From Bacteroidales bacterium UBA1195 (GTDB lineage: Bacteria > Bacteroidota > Bacteroidia > Bacteroidales > WCHB1-69): 38,211 bases of DNA. Below the pieces are notes generated by a model, which made no database searches, was not told the origin of the DNA, and was given only the letters and a program-made list of their open reading frames with translations. This document shows, in pieces, positions 9,509 through 17,623 of the stretch (positions are counted from its first letter, which is position 1; every line of letters starts with the position of its first letter). The position numbers and the translations under genes are program-made. The stretch lies in assembly GCA_002309855.1 (NCBI GenBank), contig DBYD01000060.1, positions 38,768 to 76,978 on the forward strand, in the 5' to 3' direction.

Positions 9509-9516
9509 CAAAAATA
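9509..9516 (-). promoter_or_regulatory. -7 promoter element TATTTTTG
   Basis: Exact TAnnTTTG match, 43 bases before ATG 9465 of the giant surface protein. A TTTG lies 16 bases upstream of it, shorter than the usual 19-21 base spacing. Confidence 0.6.
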
Positions 9517-9622
9517 GTCAAAATAGGGACACCAAACACACATCCGACGCTTTTTTTCATCAACAAAATACAATTTACGGCCAAAACCGGCGTTATAGCT
9601 GACAGATTTGAATCCTTATGTC

Positions 9623-10327
9623 ATGAAAGCACTATTACTCGCCGCAGGGCTCGGCACACGGCTCCGCCCGCTGACCGACGACCGCCCAAAAGCCTTGGTC
9701 GCAGTGGGCGGACAGACCCTATTGGAGCGCAACATCCGATTCCTGAAAAGCGAAGGGGTTTCGGAAATCATTGTTAACATCCACCATTTCGGGGAGCAGA
9801 TTGTCAGCTTTGTCCGGCAGCATGACTTCGGCCTGCCCGTCCGCATATCGGACGAGCGGGACCTGCTGCGCGACACAGGCGGGGCAATCCGGCACGCCGC
9901 ACCTTTTTTCTCCGGCGAGGAGGATTTTCTGGTCTACAATGTGGATGTGCTCAGCGACATCTGCCTGAAAAAGCTTTATGACGCACACAAACGGCAGCGG
10001 AATTTAGCCACAATGGCAGTCCGGCACCGGCAGAGCGAACGGCAGCTGCTTTTCGGCAGTGACCTGCGTCTTGCAGGACGCTACAGCCCCGATGACGCGT
10101 CCACAAAGGAACCGGGCATGCATATCGCCGCATTCAGCGGCATCCACCTGCTCTCCACCCGCATCTTCAACATGCTGCCTGAAGAGGAGCGGTTCCCGAT
10201 ACTTCCCGTCTATCTCGAACTGACAAGGAATGAAGGCATCCGCGGCTTTTTCCATGACGACAGCGGATGGATGGACATGGGCCGTCCGGAACACATCGCG
10301 GCCTGGGAGGCGCAACACAAACAATAA
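9623..10327 (+). CDS. MurU/RmlA-type sugar-phosphate nucleotidyltransferase
   Basis: A 234-residue single-domain nucleotidyltransferase. The N-terminal GLGTRLRPLT...RPKAL signature (about 9-25) binds the nucleotide. NVDVLSD near residue 110 supplies the metal-binding Asp, and the end GWMDMGRPEHIAAWE matches the short MurU-like group. Such enzymes join NTP to a sugar-1-phosphate. MurU makes UDP-MurNAc in peptidoglycan recycling, but ManC-like or HddC-like specificities look similar, and the AmgK kinase that normally partners MurU is not in this window. ATG 9623 is chosen over an upstream TTG at 9608 because it starts directly at the conserved MKALLLAAG. It is followed by the subtilase gene after 36 bases. 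Confidence 0.8.
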   Translation: MKALLLAAGLGTRLRPLTDDRPKALVAVGGQTLLERNIRFLKSEGVSEIIVNIHHFGEQIVSFVRQHDFGLPVRISDERDLLRDTGGAIRHAAPFFSGEEDFLVYNVDVLSDICLKKLYDAHKRQRNLATMAVRHRQSERQLLFGSDLRLAGRYSPDDASTKEPGMHIAAFSGIHLLSTRIFNMLPEEERFPILPVYLELTRNEGIRGFFHDDSGWMDMGRPEHIAAWEAQHKQ

Positions 10328-10363
10328 CAGCAATTCAACAAAAAATCACATAAACAGCAAGCC

Positions 10364-12214
10364 ATGCGTATAAGACTTTTACTTTCCGCAACACTGCTCA
10401 CACTTTTTTCCGCATTTGCATGCGCACAGGACGACAGTGCCCGCTACGCCATGTACTGGGTGCAGTTCACCAACAAGTACCAGTCCCCCTATTCCGTGGA
10501 GCGTCCGGAGGAGTTCCTCTCCGCGGCGGCCATCGAAAGGCGTCAGCGTGCTGGAATCCCAATTACACAGGAGGATCTGCCGGTAAATCCGGAATATGTG
10601 AAACGGGTGCAGGCTCTGGATCCCAACCTGCGGGTGAGGAACCGCTCCCGCTGGCTGAACGGCATAACCGTCTATAGCGACAAACCGGGCATCCGGGAGG
10701 AGATACAGGCGCTGCCATGCGTGCTGCTATGCGAGCGGACCGCCATCCTCAAACGGCCGGAACCGGACAGCATTGCCTATGAATACATGCCGTTCCCTCC
10801 AAAATTCGGACACATCTACCCGGATGCGGGCTACGGGCGGGCCGACACCCAGCTGCGGCTGAACAACGCCCAATGGCTGCACCGCATGGGATACCGCGGC
10901 GAGGGCATCCGGATGGCGGTGCTTGACGGAGGGTTCCAGAACGCGGACAGCATCCGACACCTCCGCCATCTGCGTGAATCGGGACGGATAAAGGCGGTGC
11001 GGAATTTCGCCCAGCCCTACGCCGACCCCTTCCGTGACGGAAGGCACGGCACCTACGTGCTCAGCTGCATCGCCTCCTACCTGCCTGGCGAGCTTGTCGG
11101 CAGCGCACCTGAGGCGGACATATACCTTGCCCAGACCGAAGACAACCGCTTTGAGGCCATGGTGGAGGAGGACAACTGGATAGCCGGCATGGAGTGGGCT
11201 GACAGCCTCGGCTGCGACATGGTCTCCGCCTCGCTCAGCTACTTCATCTTCGACGACAGCACGACAAGCCACACCTACGCCCAGACCGACGGCAGGAGCG
11301 CACGCGTGAGCAAGGTGGCCGCAATAGCGGCGTCAAAGGGGATACTGCTCTGCACCAGCGCAGGCAACCAGGGTGCCGGAAAATGGAAGTTTGTCGGTTT
11401 CCCCTCCGACGGGCTCCATGTCTTCACCGTGGGTGCAGTCGCGCCCAACGGGAGGAGCGCCCCCTTCTCCTCCAAAGGACCCACCGCCGACGGCCGTGTC
11501 AAGCCGGACGGCTGCGCCGTGGGCTGGGGAACATGGGTTGGTGCGCCCTGGGGCAAAACCATACAGAGCAGCGGCACCTCCTTCTCCACCCCGCTGATGG
11601 CCGGCATGATCGCATGCCTCCGGCAGGCCTTTCCCGATGCCACCGTGGACGAACTTATCGACGCCCTGCACCGCAGCGGCAGCAACTACACCACCCCGGA
11701 TTCCTCCTACGGCTACGGGATCCCCGACATGCTAAAAACATATAACATATTAAAAAACAAAGATGAAGACACCTCCGTCATCCATGTGTTTTTACCCAGC
11801 CATACCGCCACCGACAGCATCTTCACCTTTTATGTCCAGGTGAAATCACGCAGTTTTCTCTGCATAGAAGGCAGTATGGAAAACACCACCAACCCCTTAT
11901 TCAGGATGCGTATACTGCGTCCCATCAAAAAATGCAAACCTGGACTCTACCGCGTGGAAATGAAAACACCGGTTTTAGCGTCCGAAGAAGATTGGAAACT
12001 AATGAACCTCCGTTTTTACACCCAAGCTGCAAAAAAAACGAAAGGCGAAAAGTATCCTCATTACGACCCCCAGTCCGCCTGTGCCGCATACGTTATCGGC
12101 ATAGAAAAGGTGCCTCCTCTCTTCCGTCAGGAAGCGACGGCACCTGTCTGTGACAAACAAATAACGCTGAACTTCTCCAAACTAAGCCCGCCAACAAGGG
12201 ATAGGCTGCCGTAA
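10364..12214 (+). CDS. Subtilisin-like (S8) serine protease, secreted
   Basis: A 616-residue peptidase with a signal peptide (cleavage near FACAQ, about residue 22). A propeptide-like region (about 25-160) precedes the S8 catalytic domain: Asp188 in AVLDGGF, His228 in DGRHGTY, oxyanion Asn335 in TSAGNQG and Ser406 in SSGTSFSTPLMAG. All four key residues are intact. Many Bacteroidota relatives end in a T9SS sorting domain, but none is seen here. Residues from about 460 form a separate, lower-GC tail with no recognised domain, ending LSPPTRDRLP. The enzyme is probably periplasmic or secreted, and its substrate is unknown. It lies 36 bases downstream of the nucleotidyltransferase and its stop lies 3 bases from the convergent ligA stop. 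Confidence 0.9.
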   Translation: MRIRLLLSATLLTLFSAFACAQDDSARYAMYWVQFTNKYQSPYSVERPEEFLSAAAIERRQRAGIPITQEDLPVNPEYVKRVQALDPNLRVRNRSRWLNGITVYSDKPGIREEIQALPCVLLCERTAILKRPEPDSIAYEYMPFPPKFGHIYPDAGYGRADTQLRLNNAQWLHRMGYRGEGIRMAVLDGGFQNADSIRHLRHLRESGRIKAVRNFAQPYADPFRDGRHGTYVLSCIASYLPGELVGSAPEADIYLAQTEDNRFEAMVEEDNWIAGMEWADSLGCDMVSASLSYFIFDDSTTSHTYAQTDGRSARVSKVAAIAASKGILLCTSAGNQGAGKWKFVGFPSDGLHVFTVGAVAPNGRSAPFSSKGPTADGRVKPDGCAVGWGTWVGAPWGKTIQSSGTSFSTPLMAGMIACLRQAFPDATVDELIDALHRSGSNYTTPDSSYGYGIPDMLKTYNILKNKDEDTSVIHVFLPSHTATDSIFTFYVQVKSRSFLCIEGSMENTTNPLFRMRILRPIKKCKPGLYRVEMKTPVLASEEDWKLMNLRFYTQAAKKTKGEKYPHYDPQSACAAYVIGIEKVPPLFRQEATAPVCDKQITLNFSKLSPPTRDRLP

Positions 12215-12217
12215 ACA

Positions 12218-14257
12218 TCAGGCACCAATCATCGCCACAAACTCAGCCTCACCTAGGATGGGAATGCCGAGCTGCCGCGCCTTCTCCAGCTTGGAGGGTC
12301 CCATATTCTCCCCGGCCACCACATAATCAGTTTTTGCACTGACGGAGGAGAGCAGCTGCCCGCCATACTCCTCCACCATCCGCTCCAGCTCCTTGCGCCG
12401 CTGCGGCGTGCCGAAACTGCCGCTCACAACAAACCGCTTACCCTGCAGCACGTCTGACCGCACCGCCTCACCGGCGATTTCCAGCTGCACACCCTGCATG
12501 GAGAGCATATAGATGTTCTGCAGATTTTCAGGATCCTCAAAAAAGCGGACGATGCTCTCGGCCATCACCTGACCGACATCCTCCACCGTCGTCAGCTCCT
12601 CCACAGTGGCTCTTTCAATGGCCGCAAGGGAGCGGAAATGGCGTGCAATCTTCTTGGCTGAGGTCTCCCCCACATAGCGGATTCCCAAAGCGAACAGCAC
12701 CCTTTCAAACGGAACCTCCCTTGACTTGGCAATGCCCTCCAGCAGGTTCCGCACCGTCTTGTCGCGGAAGCCGACCACGCGGTCGCCCTCCTTGGAGGTG
12801 TATGTCTTCTCTAATCCAAGCAGCTGGTCATAGGTAAGGCCGTACAGGTCGGCAGGCCGGACAATCAGGCCGGACTCCACCAGCAGATCCACCCTACCCT
12901 CGCCCAGACCGTCTATGTTCATCGCCTTCCGGCTGATGAAATGCTCGATACGCCCCCGAATCTGCGGTGGGCAATGGAGCGAATTGGGGCAGTAATGCGC
13001 CGCCTCGTCCTCCGCCCTCACCAGCGGCGTGCCGCAGGCCGGACAACAGGTCACGAATCCGACCGGGCGGCTCTCCGGTTTGCGCTCCGACATATCCACC
13101 CCGACAATCTTCGGGATAATCTCGCCCCCCTTCTCCACATAGACGGTGTCGCCCTCGTGCAGATCGAGCTGCGCTATCACATCGGCGTTGTGCAGGGTCG
13201 CCCGTTTGACCGTAGTTCCGGCCAGCTGGACCGGCTGCAGGTTTGCCACCGGCGTTATTATGCCGGTCCGGCCCACCTGGTAGCTGACACCCAGCAGCGG
13301 AGTGGCGACCCGCTCCGCCTTGAACTTGTAGGCGATGGCCCAGCGCGGCGACTTTGCCGTGGCACCCAGCCGCACCTGATCCTCCAGACTGTTCACTTTC
13401 AGAACAATCCCATCTATGTCGAAAGGCAGCTCACGCCTTTTCACATCCCACTCGCGAATAAAGGCTGACACCTCCCCGATGCCATGGCAGAGCCGCGCAT
13501 AATCGCCCACCTTGAACTGCCAGCGGCGCAGGCAGGCGATGCTTTCGGCATGGGTCCTGACATTTTCAACCGGTGTGTTCAGGAAATAGATGAAGGCGTC
13601 GAGCGAGCGGCGGGCAACCTCGGACGAATCCTGCAGCTTAAGGCTTCCTCCGGTGGCGTTCCTCGGATTGGCGAAAAGGGTGTCGCCGGCATCCTCCCGC
13701 TCCGCATTCAGCCGCCGGAAGGCGGCATGCGGCATCAGGATCTCGCCACGCACCTCAAGCCTCGACGGCACGTCCGCACCGGAAATTTTCAACGGGATGG
13801 AACGCACCGTCCGCACATTTGCGGTGATGTCGTCACCCTGCACGCCGTCACCCCGCGTGGCGGCCTGCACCAGAACCCCCTCCTCGTATATCAGGCTGAC
13901 CGAAATGCCGTCGTATTTCAGTTCGCAGACGTAATCGGTCACGCTCACACCCAGCACGGCGCACACACGGCTGTCAAAAGCTGCCAGCTCCTCCTCGCTG
14001 TAGGTGTTGCCCAGCGAAAGCATGGGCTGCGCATGGCGCACATGGGCAAAATTCTTTGTCACGCCGCCACCCACCCGCAATGTGGGGCTGTCCGGCTGCC
14101 GGTATTGCGGATTGGCATTCTCCAGCTCCTGCAGTTCTCGCAGCTTCTGGTCAAACTCGTAGTCCGATATTTCCGGATTATCAAGCACATAATACTTGTA
14201 ATTGTGTCCGTTAAGTTCATCGGTCAACTTTTTTATGCGGCTTTCGGCTTCATTCAT
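12218..14257 (-). CDS. ligA: NAD-dependent DNA ligase LigA
   Basis: A 679-residue ligase that seals nicks using NAD+. ATG 14257 is chosen because homologues begin just before the NAD-binding Ia domain (NGHNYKYYVLDNPEISDYEFD); longer readings add an implausible Lys/Phe-rich tail. The catalytic lysine block CELKYDGISVS (about residue 115-125) is followed by the nucleotidyltransferase and OB domains, the four-Cys zinc site (CCPACGTPLV...HYCPNSLHC), helix-hairpin-helix repeats (YVGETSAKKIARHF) and a C-terminal BRCT domain (KRFVVSGSFGTPQRRKELE). Its length is normal for the family. It is divergent from the nucleotidyltransferase operon at 14430; no clear -7 box was found for it. Confidence 0.98.
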   Translation of the reverse strand: MNEAESRIKKLTDELNGHNYKYYVLDNPEISDYEFDQKLRELQELENANPQYRQPDSPTLRVGGGVTKNFAHVRHAQPMLSLGNTYSEEELAAFDSRVCAVLGVSVTDYVCELKYDGISVSLIYEEGVLVQAATRGDGVQGDDITANVRTVRSIPLKISGADVPSRLEVRGEILMPHAAFRRLNAEREDAGDTLFANPRNATGGSLKLQDSSEVARRSLDAFIYFLNTPVENVRTHAESIACLRRWQFKVGDYARLCHGIGEVSAFIREWDVKRRELPFDIDGIVLKVNSLEDQVRLGATAKSPRWAIAYKFKAERVATPLLGVSYQVGRTGIITPVANLQPVQLAGTTVKRATLHNADVIAQLDLHEGDTVYVEKGGEIIPKIVGVDMSERKPESRPVGFVTCCPACGTPLVRAEDEAAHYCPNSLHCPPQIRGRIEHFISRKAMNIDGLGEGRVDLLVESGLIVRPADLYGLTYDQLLGLEKTYTSKEGDRVVGFRDKTVRNLLEGIAKSREVPFERVLFALGIRYVGETSAKKIARHFRSLAAIERATVEELTTVEDVGQVMAESIVRFFEDPENLQNIYMLSMQGVQLEIAGEAVRSDVLQGKRFVVSGSFGTPQRRKELERMVEEYGGQLLSSVSAKTDYVVAGENMGPSKLEKARQLGIPILGEAEFVAMIGA

Positions 14258-14393
14258 GGCGATGGGTGTCTGTTGGTTAAAAAATATAAACGCAGATTGT
14301 CCGGTTTTGGTATGCCTGCAGGAAAAAAAAACGACAAAAACGGCACAATGAAGAAAATCCGAAAAAAAAATGTTTGCGTATCTGTTTTTTTTA

Positions 14394-14401
14394 TACTTTT
14401 G
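14394..14401 (+). promoter_or_regulatory. -7 promoter element TACTTTTG
   Basis: Exact TAnnTTTG match, 28 bases before ATG 14430. It is the likely promoter for the four-gene nucleotidyltransferase/PqqD/HPrK/peptidase operon. Confidence 0.65.
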
Positions 14402-14429
14402 CATCTTAACAAACTTATGCCATTTCTGC

Positions 14430-15443
14430 ATGAATAAAGTTCAGAACACATTGGTTTCCTTGACAAAATCGGCTCTTTTCGGAACCGCATTGAATTTGCC
14501 GGAACCATTGACCGCCTCAGAATATGAAGAACTGTACCACTGCGCGAAGCATAACGGAGTAATGGCGTTATGTCTGGACGGCATCCAACGGCTTCCCGAA
14601 TCACAACAACCTGATAAGGTACTGAAGATGAAATGGATTGCCAATGTAGGTGCAATTGAGAAACGCTATGCGGACAAACAGAAGGCCCTTGACATGCTGA
14701 TGGATATACTACGTCCGGATGATATCGCCTGCATGGTATTCAAAGGTTTCAGCATCAGCAGGCTTTATCCTGTCCCCAGCCACCGGGAATTCGGCGACCT
14801 GGACATTTTCCTTTACAAGGACTACTCCAGAGGGAACACAGCCTTCCGGAAAAACGGCATACATGTAAACACAGAGAACCACCACCATGCCCAATGCCGG
14901 ATCAACGGCATCCTGGTGGAGAACCATGCCGCTTTCCTGCACAACAGCAACTCCACATTTGAACGGAAACTGGAACAGATTGCCCAAAAAGTACGTGAAG
15001 AGCAGCAGGAGAGCCCGCTCTTTCTGCCGCCGTTGCACCACGCCGCCTACATCGCGCATCACGCCTCACAGCACTTTTTCACCAACGACTGCAACATCCG
15101 GCTGCGCACCATTTGCGACTGGGCTGTCATTCTGCAGGGAGAAGGGAAGGACTGGCATTACTCCGACTTGAAGAAACTGCTGCAGCACACCCGTGAAACC
15201 CGCATGGCCGACATTATGACCACAATCTGCCAACACTGGTACGGAAATGTCTCCCACGATACCCGCAAGCAGTTGAAAACCTTTTCTGAACGAAACAAAA
15301 ACCTGTTCATCAAAGCCATTTTCGCCAAAAAGTACCAGCGTAAGGATGAAAAAAGAAAATGGGTCCGGTATCTCGGACATATTTATAAACAGATTGTTTT
15401 CAAACCGCTCCGCAAGGCACTCAGCAAAAAATATACAAAATGA
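14430..15443 (+). CDS. Nucleotidyltransferase family protein (NTP_transf_5-like)
   Basis: A 337-residue protein of the uncharacterised nucleotidyltransferase family PF14907. The expected features are KGFSISRLYP (Lys105) and the polymerase-beta-type metal motif EFGDLDIFL with Asp123 and Asp125. Relatives occur in lasso-peptide and other peptide-modification or export clusters beside PqqD-like and HPr-kinase-like proteins, where they may transfer a nucleotide to a peptide or small molecule. ATG 14430 follows the promoter; the longer reading starts before the promoter. Its TGA overlaps the next start (ATGA), so it is translationally coupled to the PqqD-like gene. The substrate is unknown. Confidence 0.82.
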   Translation: MNKVQNTLVSLTKSALFGTALNLPEPLTASEYEELYHCAKHNGVMALCLDGIQRLPESQQPDKVLKMKWIANVGAIEKRYADKQKALDMLMDILRPDDIACMVFKGFSISRLYPVPSHREFGDLDIFLYKDYSRGNTAFRKNGIHVNTENHHHAQCRINGILVENHAAFLHNSNSTFERKLEQIAQKVREEQQESPLFLPPLHHAAYIAHHASQHFFTNDCNIRLRTICDWAVILQGEGKDWHYSDLKKLLQHTRETRMADIMTTICQHWYGNVSHDTRKQLKTFSERNKNLFIKAIFAKKYQRKDEKRKWVRYLGHIYKQIVFKPLRKALSKKYTK

Positions 15444-15697
15444 AAATAGACCCGTCATACACACTGCACACAGTTGCCGGAGAGCATATCATCCTGATAC
15501 AGGATGCAAAAGAGAACAAAGTCCTCTCCCTTAACCCCACCGCACAGTTTTTATGGGAAAATCTGAACGGCAAGGATTTCACCTTGGAAGAGGCAGTCTC
15601 CCTGCTAACCTCCCACTTTGATGTGGAGCGGGAAAAGGCCGCCACCGATGCGGAAAAATGGGTCCATGAACTGCATGAGCTTGGAATCATTCATTAG
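15440..15697 (+). CDS. PqqD family peptide-binding (RRE-like) protein
   Basis: An 85-residue protein matching the PqqD/RRE plan: a strand pair (YTLHTVAGEHIIL), the central LNPTAQFLWENLNGKDFTLEEAVSLL block and a terminal helix with Asp-Val-rich lead-in. PqqD-like proteins hold the leader of a precursor peptide and present it to modifying enzymes. It overlaps the previous gene by 4 bases and the following HPr-kinase-like gene by about 23. No precursor gene is visible next to it, so it may act on a peptide encoded elsewhere. Confidence 0.85.
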   Translation: MKIDPSYTLHTVAGEHIILIQDAKENKVLSLNPTAQFLWENLNGKDFTLEEAVSLLTSHFDVEREKAATDAEKWVHELHELGIIH

Positions 15698-16535
15698 CAT
15701 CGGGGGCATACCAGCCCGGCTGACAGGGGACAACAGCCTGCGCCGCATCATGACATCGGCGGCATTCTATCCGTTCATCACACCGCCTGCCAGCGGAGCG
15801 GTGGACATCCGCTTGGACGAATCCGTTGCGGAAACAGAGTTTGATATTATTCATATATTTGATTTTCAAAAAACTGCTACATGCACATTTGGTAAAAAGG
15901 GAACGGACTACCACTTTGTGATGCAAAATGACGACGGCATAATGCTGAGGATGGTGTCAGACGGCCACACCTACGCACGGATCAGCCGCTGCCCCGATGG
16001 AACCTGGCTCTTTTTCGCACTTTGGATGGCTTTCAACCTGTTCGGATGCCAGCGCGAAAGTCTCTCCATCCACGCATCCTGCATCGTCCACCGGCACAAA
16101 GCCATCCTGTTTCTGGGTGAATCCGGCACAGGAAAGAGCACACAGAGCCGCATGTGGATGGAGGCCTTCCCCGGAACTGAACTGCTGAACGATGACGGTC
16201 CATTTTTAGCGCCTTGTAACGGGAAAATCCATGTGTTCGGCACCCCTTGGAGTGGGAAAACACCCTGCTACCACAACATCCATGGCCCCATCAAAGCAAT
16301 TATCCGCGTAAGGCAGGCACCCTTCAACCGTATCACCCCGCTACCCACCCTGCAGCAGATTGGAGCAATCCTGCCCTCCTTTCCGCCAGCCTTTTCAAGA
16401 GATTCGTTCCTGCTGCAAAAAGTGCTTTCGCTTGTCTCCGCATTGCTTTCCGAAACACCTGTATACCAACTTGAATGCCTGCCAAACACTGATGCGGCCA
16501 GAACAGCCCACGACCTCTTGTTTCCGGAACCATGA
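15675..16535 (+). CDS. HPr kinase-like P-loop protein
   Basis: A 286-residue protein of the HprK-like group found in RiPP and exosortase-type clusters. It has the IHASCI strand (His133), a Walker A loop GESGTGKST at 148-156, an LNDDG acidic pair at 173-174 and GTPWSGK at 189-195. The arrangement resembles the C-terminal catalytic domain of HPr kinase. In lasso-peptide clusters, kinases of this type phosphorylate the precursor peptide. ATG 15675 is preferred because homologues start just before a GIPARL-like strand; ATG 15666 is also possible. Its stop overlaps the peptidase start (ATGA). Confidence 0.8.
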   Translation: MSLESFISIGGIPARLTGDNSLRRIMTSAAFYPFITPPASGAVDIRLDESVAETEFDIIHIFDFQKTATCTFGKKGTDYHFVMQNDDGIMLRMVSDGHTYARISRCPDGTWLFFALWMAFNLFGCQRESLSIHASCIVHRHKAILFLGESGTGKSTQSRMWMEAFPGTELLNDDGPFLAPCNGKIHVFGTPWSGKTPCYHNIHGPIKAIIRVRQAPFNRITPLPTLQQIGAILPSFPPAFSRDSFLLQKVLSLVSALLSETPVYQLECLPNTDAARTAHDLLFPEP

Positions 16536-16981
16536 GCCACCTGATTATCCCAAACCAGATTTTTTTTGAGGACGTATGCGAACGTATCCGGATGAAACGT
16601 TCGGTCAGGATACGCATAACAGGCAGGAGCATGGAACCTTTTCTGAAAGACGGAAAGGATTTCATCACCGTCAGCGCCCTGCCCACCCGATACCGTTTCA
16701 AAAAAGGGGATCTGCTGCTGTTTGTCTACGGCAACCATCATGTGGTACACAGGCTGCACCGCATCCACGGCCAGACGCTATACATGAAGGGGGACCATCA
16801 GAACCGGTGGGAAATCATCCACCCGGAGGATGTAAGGGGATGGGTCAGCTGCGTGCAGTTCGCCAACGGCAGAAGGATACAGGCCCGTTCCCTGCTATGG
16901 AAACTGTACGCCCTTCGCAGCCGGCTGAACCGGATGCGGAAAAATTTCAATCACATAATCAAAAGGATTTTAGGACTTTAA
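16532..16981 (+). CDS. S24/S26-family signal peptidase-like protein
   Basis: A 149-residue protein with the signal-peptidase box GRSMEPFLKDG (nucleophile Ser33), then KKGDLLLF, VVHRLHRI (His73) and YMKGDHQ (Asp88). The Ser/His pairing followed by KGD resembles the archaeal/ER Sec11 type (S26B) rather than the Ser/Lys type of bacterial LepB. No strong N-terminal membrane segment is seen, which is unusual for a signal peptidase. It is the last gene of the operon; its end overlaps that of the convergent LolD-like gene by 12 bases. It may mature the peptide handled by the PqqD-like and kinase-like proteins (inference). Confidence 0.78.
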   Translation: MSHLIIPNQIFFEDVCERIRMKRSVRIRITGRSMEPFLKDGKDFITVSALPTRYRFKKGDLLLFVYGNHHVVHRLHRIHGQTLYMKGDHQNRWEIIHPEDVRGWVSCVQFANGRRIQARSLLWKLYALRSRLNRMRKNFNHIIKRILGL

Positions 16982-17623
16982 AAGGCCATCCTCCATATAG
17001 AGGGTGCGGTCGGCCATCTCCGACAACTGCGGATTGTGGGTAACAATGACAAAAGTCTGCTGCAACTGGTCGCGCAACTGCAGGAACAACTGGTGCAGCT
17101 CCCGCGCATTTTCCGTGTCCAAATTGCCGGAAGGCTCGTCTGCAAGCACCACTGAAGGATGGTTGATAAGCGCACGCGCCACCGCTATCCTCTGCTGCTC
17201 CCCACCGGAGAGTTCGTGGGGCTTGTGCTGCGCCCTCTCCGTCAGACGGAACATCTCCAGCAGCCCCATCGCCTCCTTTTCAGCCTCCCTGCGCGGACGG
17301 CCCGCAATCCATGCCGGCAGGCAGATGTTCTCAAGCGCGGTGAATTCCGGCAGCAGATGGTGGAACTGGAAAATGAACCCTATATGCCGGTTGCGGAATG
17401 CGGCGAGCCGTTTCGCGTTCATGGCGAACAGATCCTCCCCATCCATCAGCACGCGGCCGGAGTCCGGAACATCCAGCGTGCCCATTATGTGCAGCAGCGT
17501 GGACTTGCCCGCACCGGAGGCACCCATCAGGCATAGCACCTCCGCCCTGCCCACCGACAGCGAGATGCCCTTCAGCACCTCCAGATTCCCATACGATTTG
17601 CGAATATCATCTACCTGTATCAT
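16970..17623 (-). CDS. LolD-like ABC transporter ATP-binding protein
   Basis: A 217-residue ATPase of the MacB/LolD/FtsE group. It shows Walker A GASGAGKST (34-42), a Q-loop after GFIFQFHHLL, the signature LSGGEQQR, Walker B VVLADEPSGNLD and the switch His in VTHNP. LolD powers release of lipoproteins from the inner membrane, and Bacteroidota often encode it away from LolC/E, as here, where no permease is present. Its ATG overlaps the TGA of the acyl-CoA reductase (ATGA), so the two are translationally coupled. MacB-like export roles cannot be excluded. Confidence 0.88.
   Translation of the reverse strand: MIQVDDIRKSYGNLEVLKGISLSVGRAEVLCLMGASGAGKSTLLHIMGTLDVPDSGRVLMDGEDLFAMNAKRLAAFRNRHIGFIFQFHHLLPEFTALENICLPAWIAGRPRREAEKEAMGLLEMFRLTERAQHKPHELSGGEQQRIAVARALINHPSVVLADEPSGNLDTENARELHQLFLQLRDQLQQTFVIVTHNPQLSEMADRTLYMEDGLLKS

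Noticed and set aside
9466..9573. N-terminal extension of the giant surface protein gene
   Set aside because: It covers the -7 box and intergenic sequence and would bury the signal peptide.
13484..14437. Plus-strand open frame running across the ligA start into the next operon
   Set aside because: It is antisense to ligA and ends in Lys/Phe-rich promoter sequence; the true plus-strand gene starts at 14430 in another frame.
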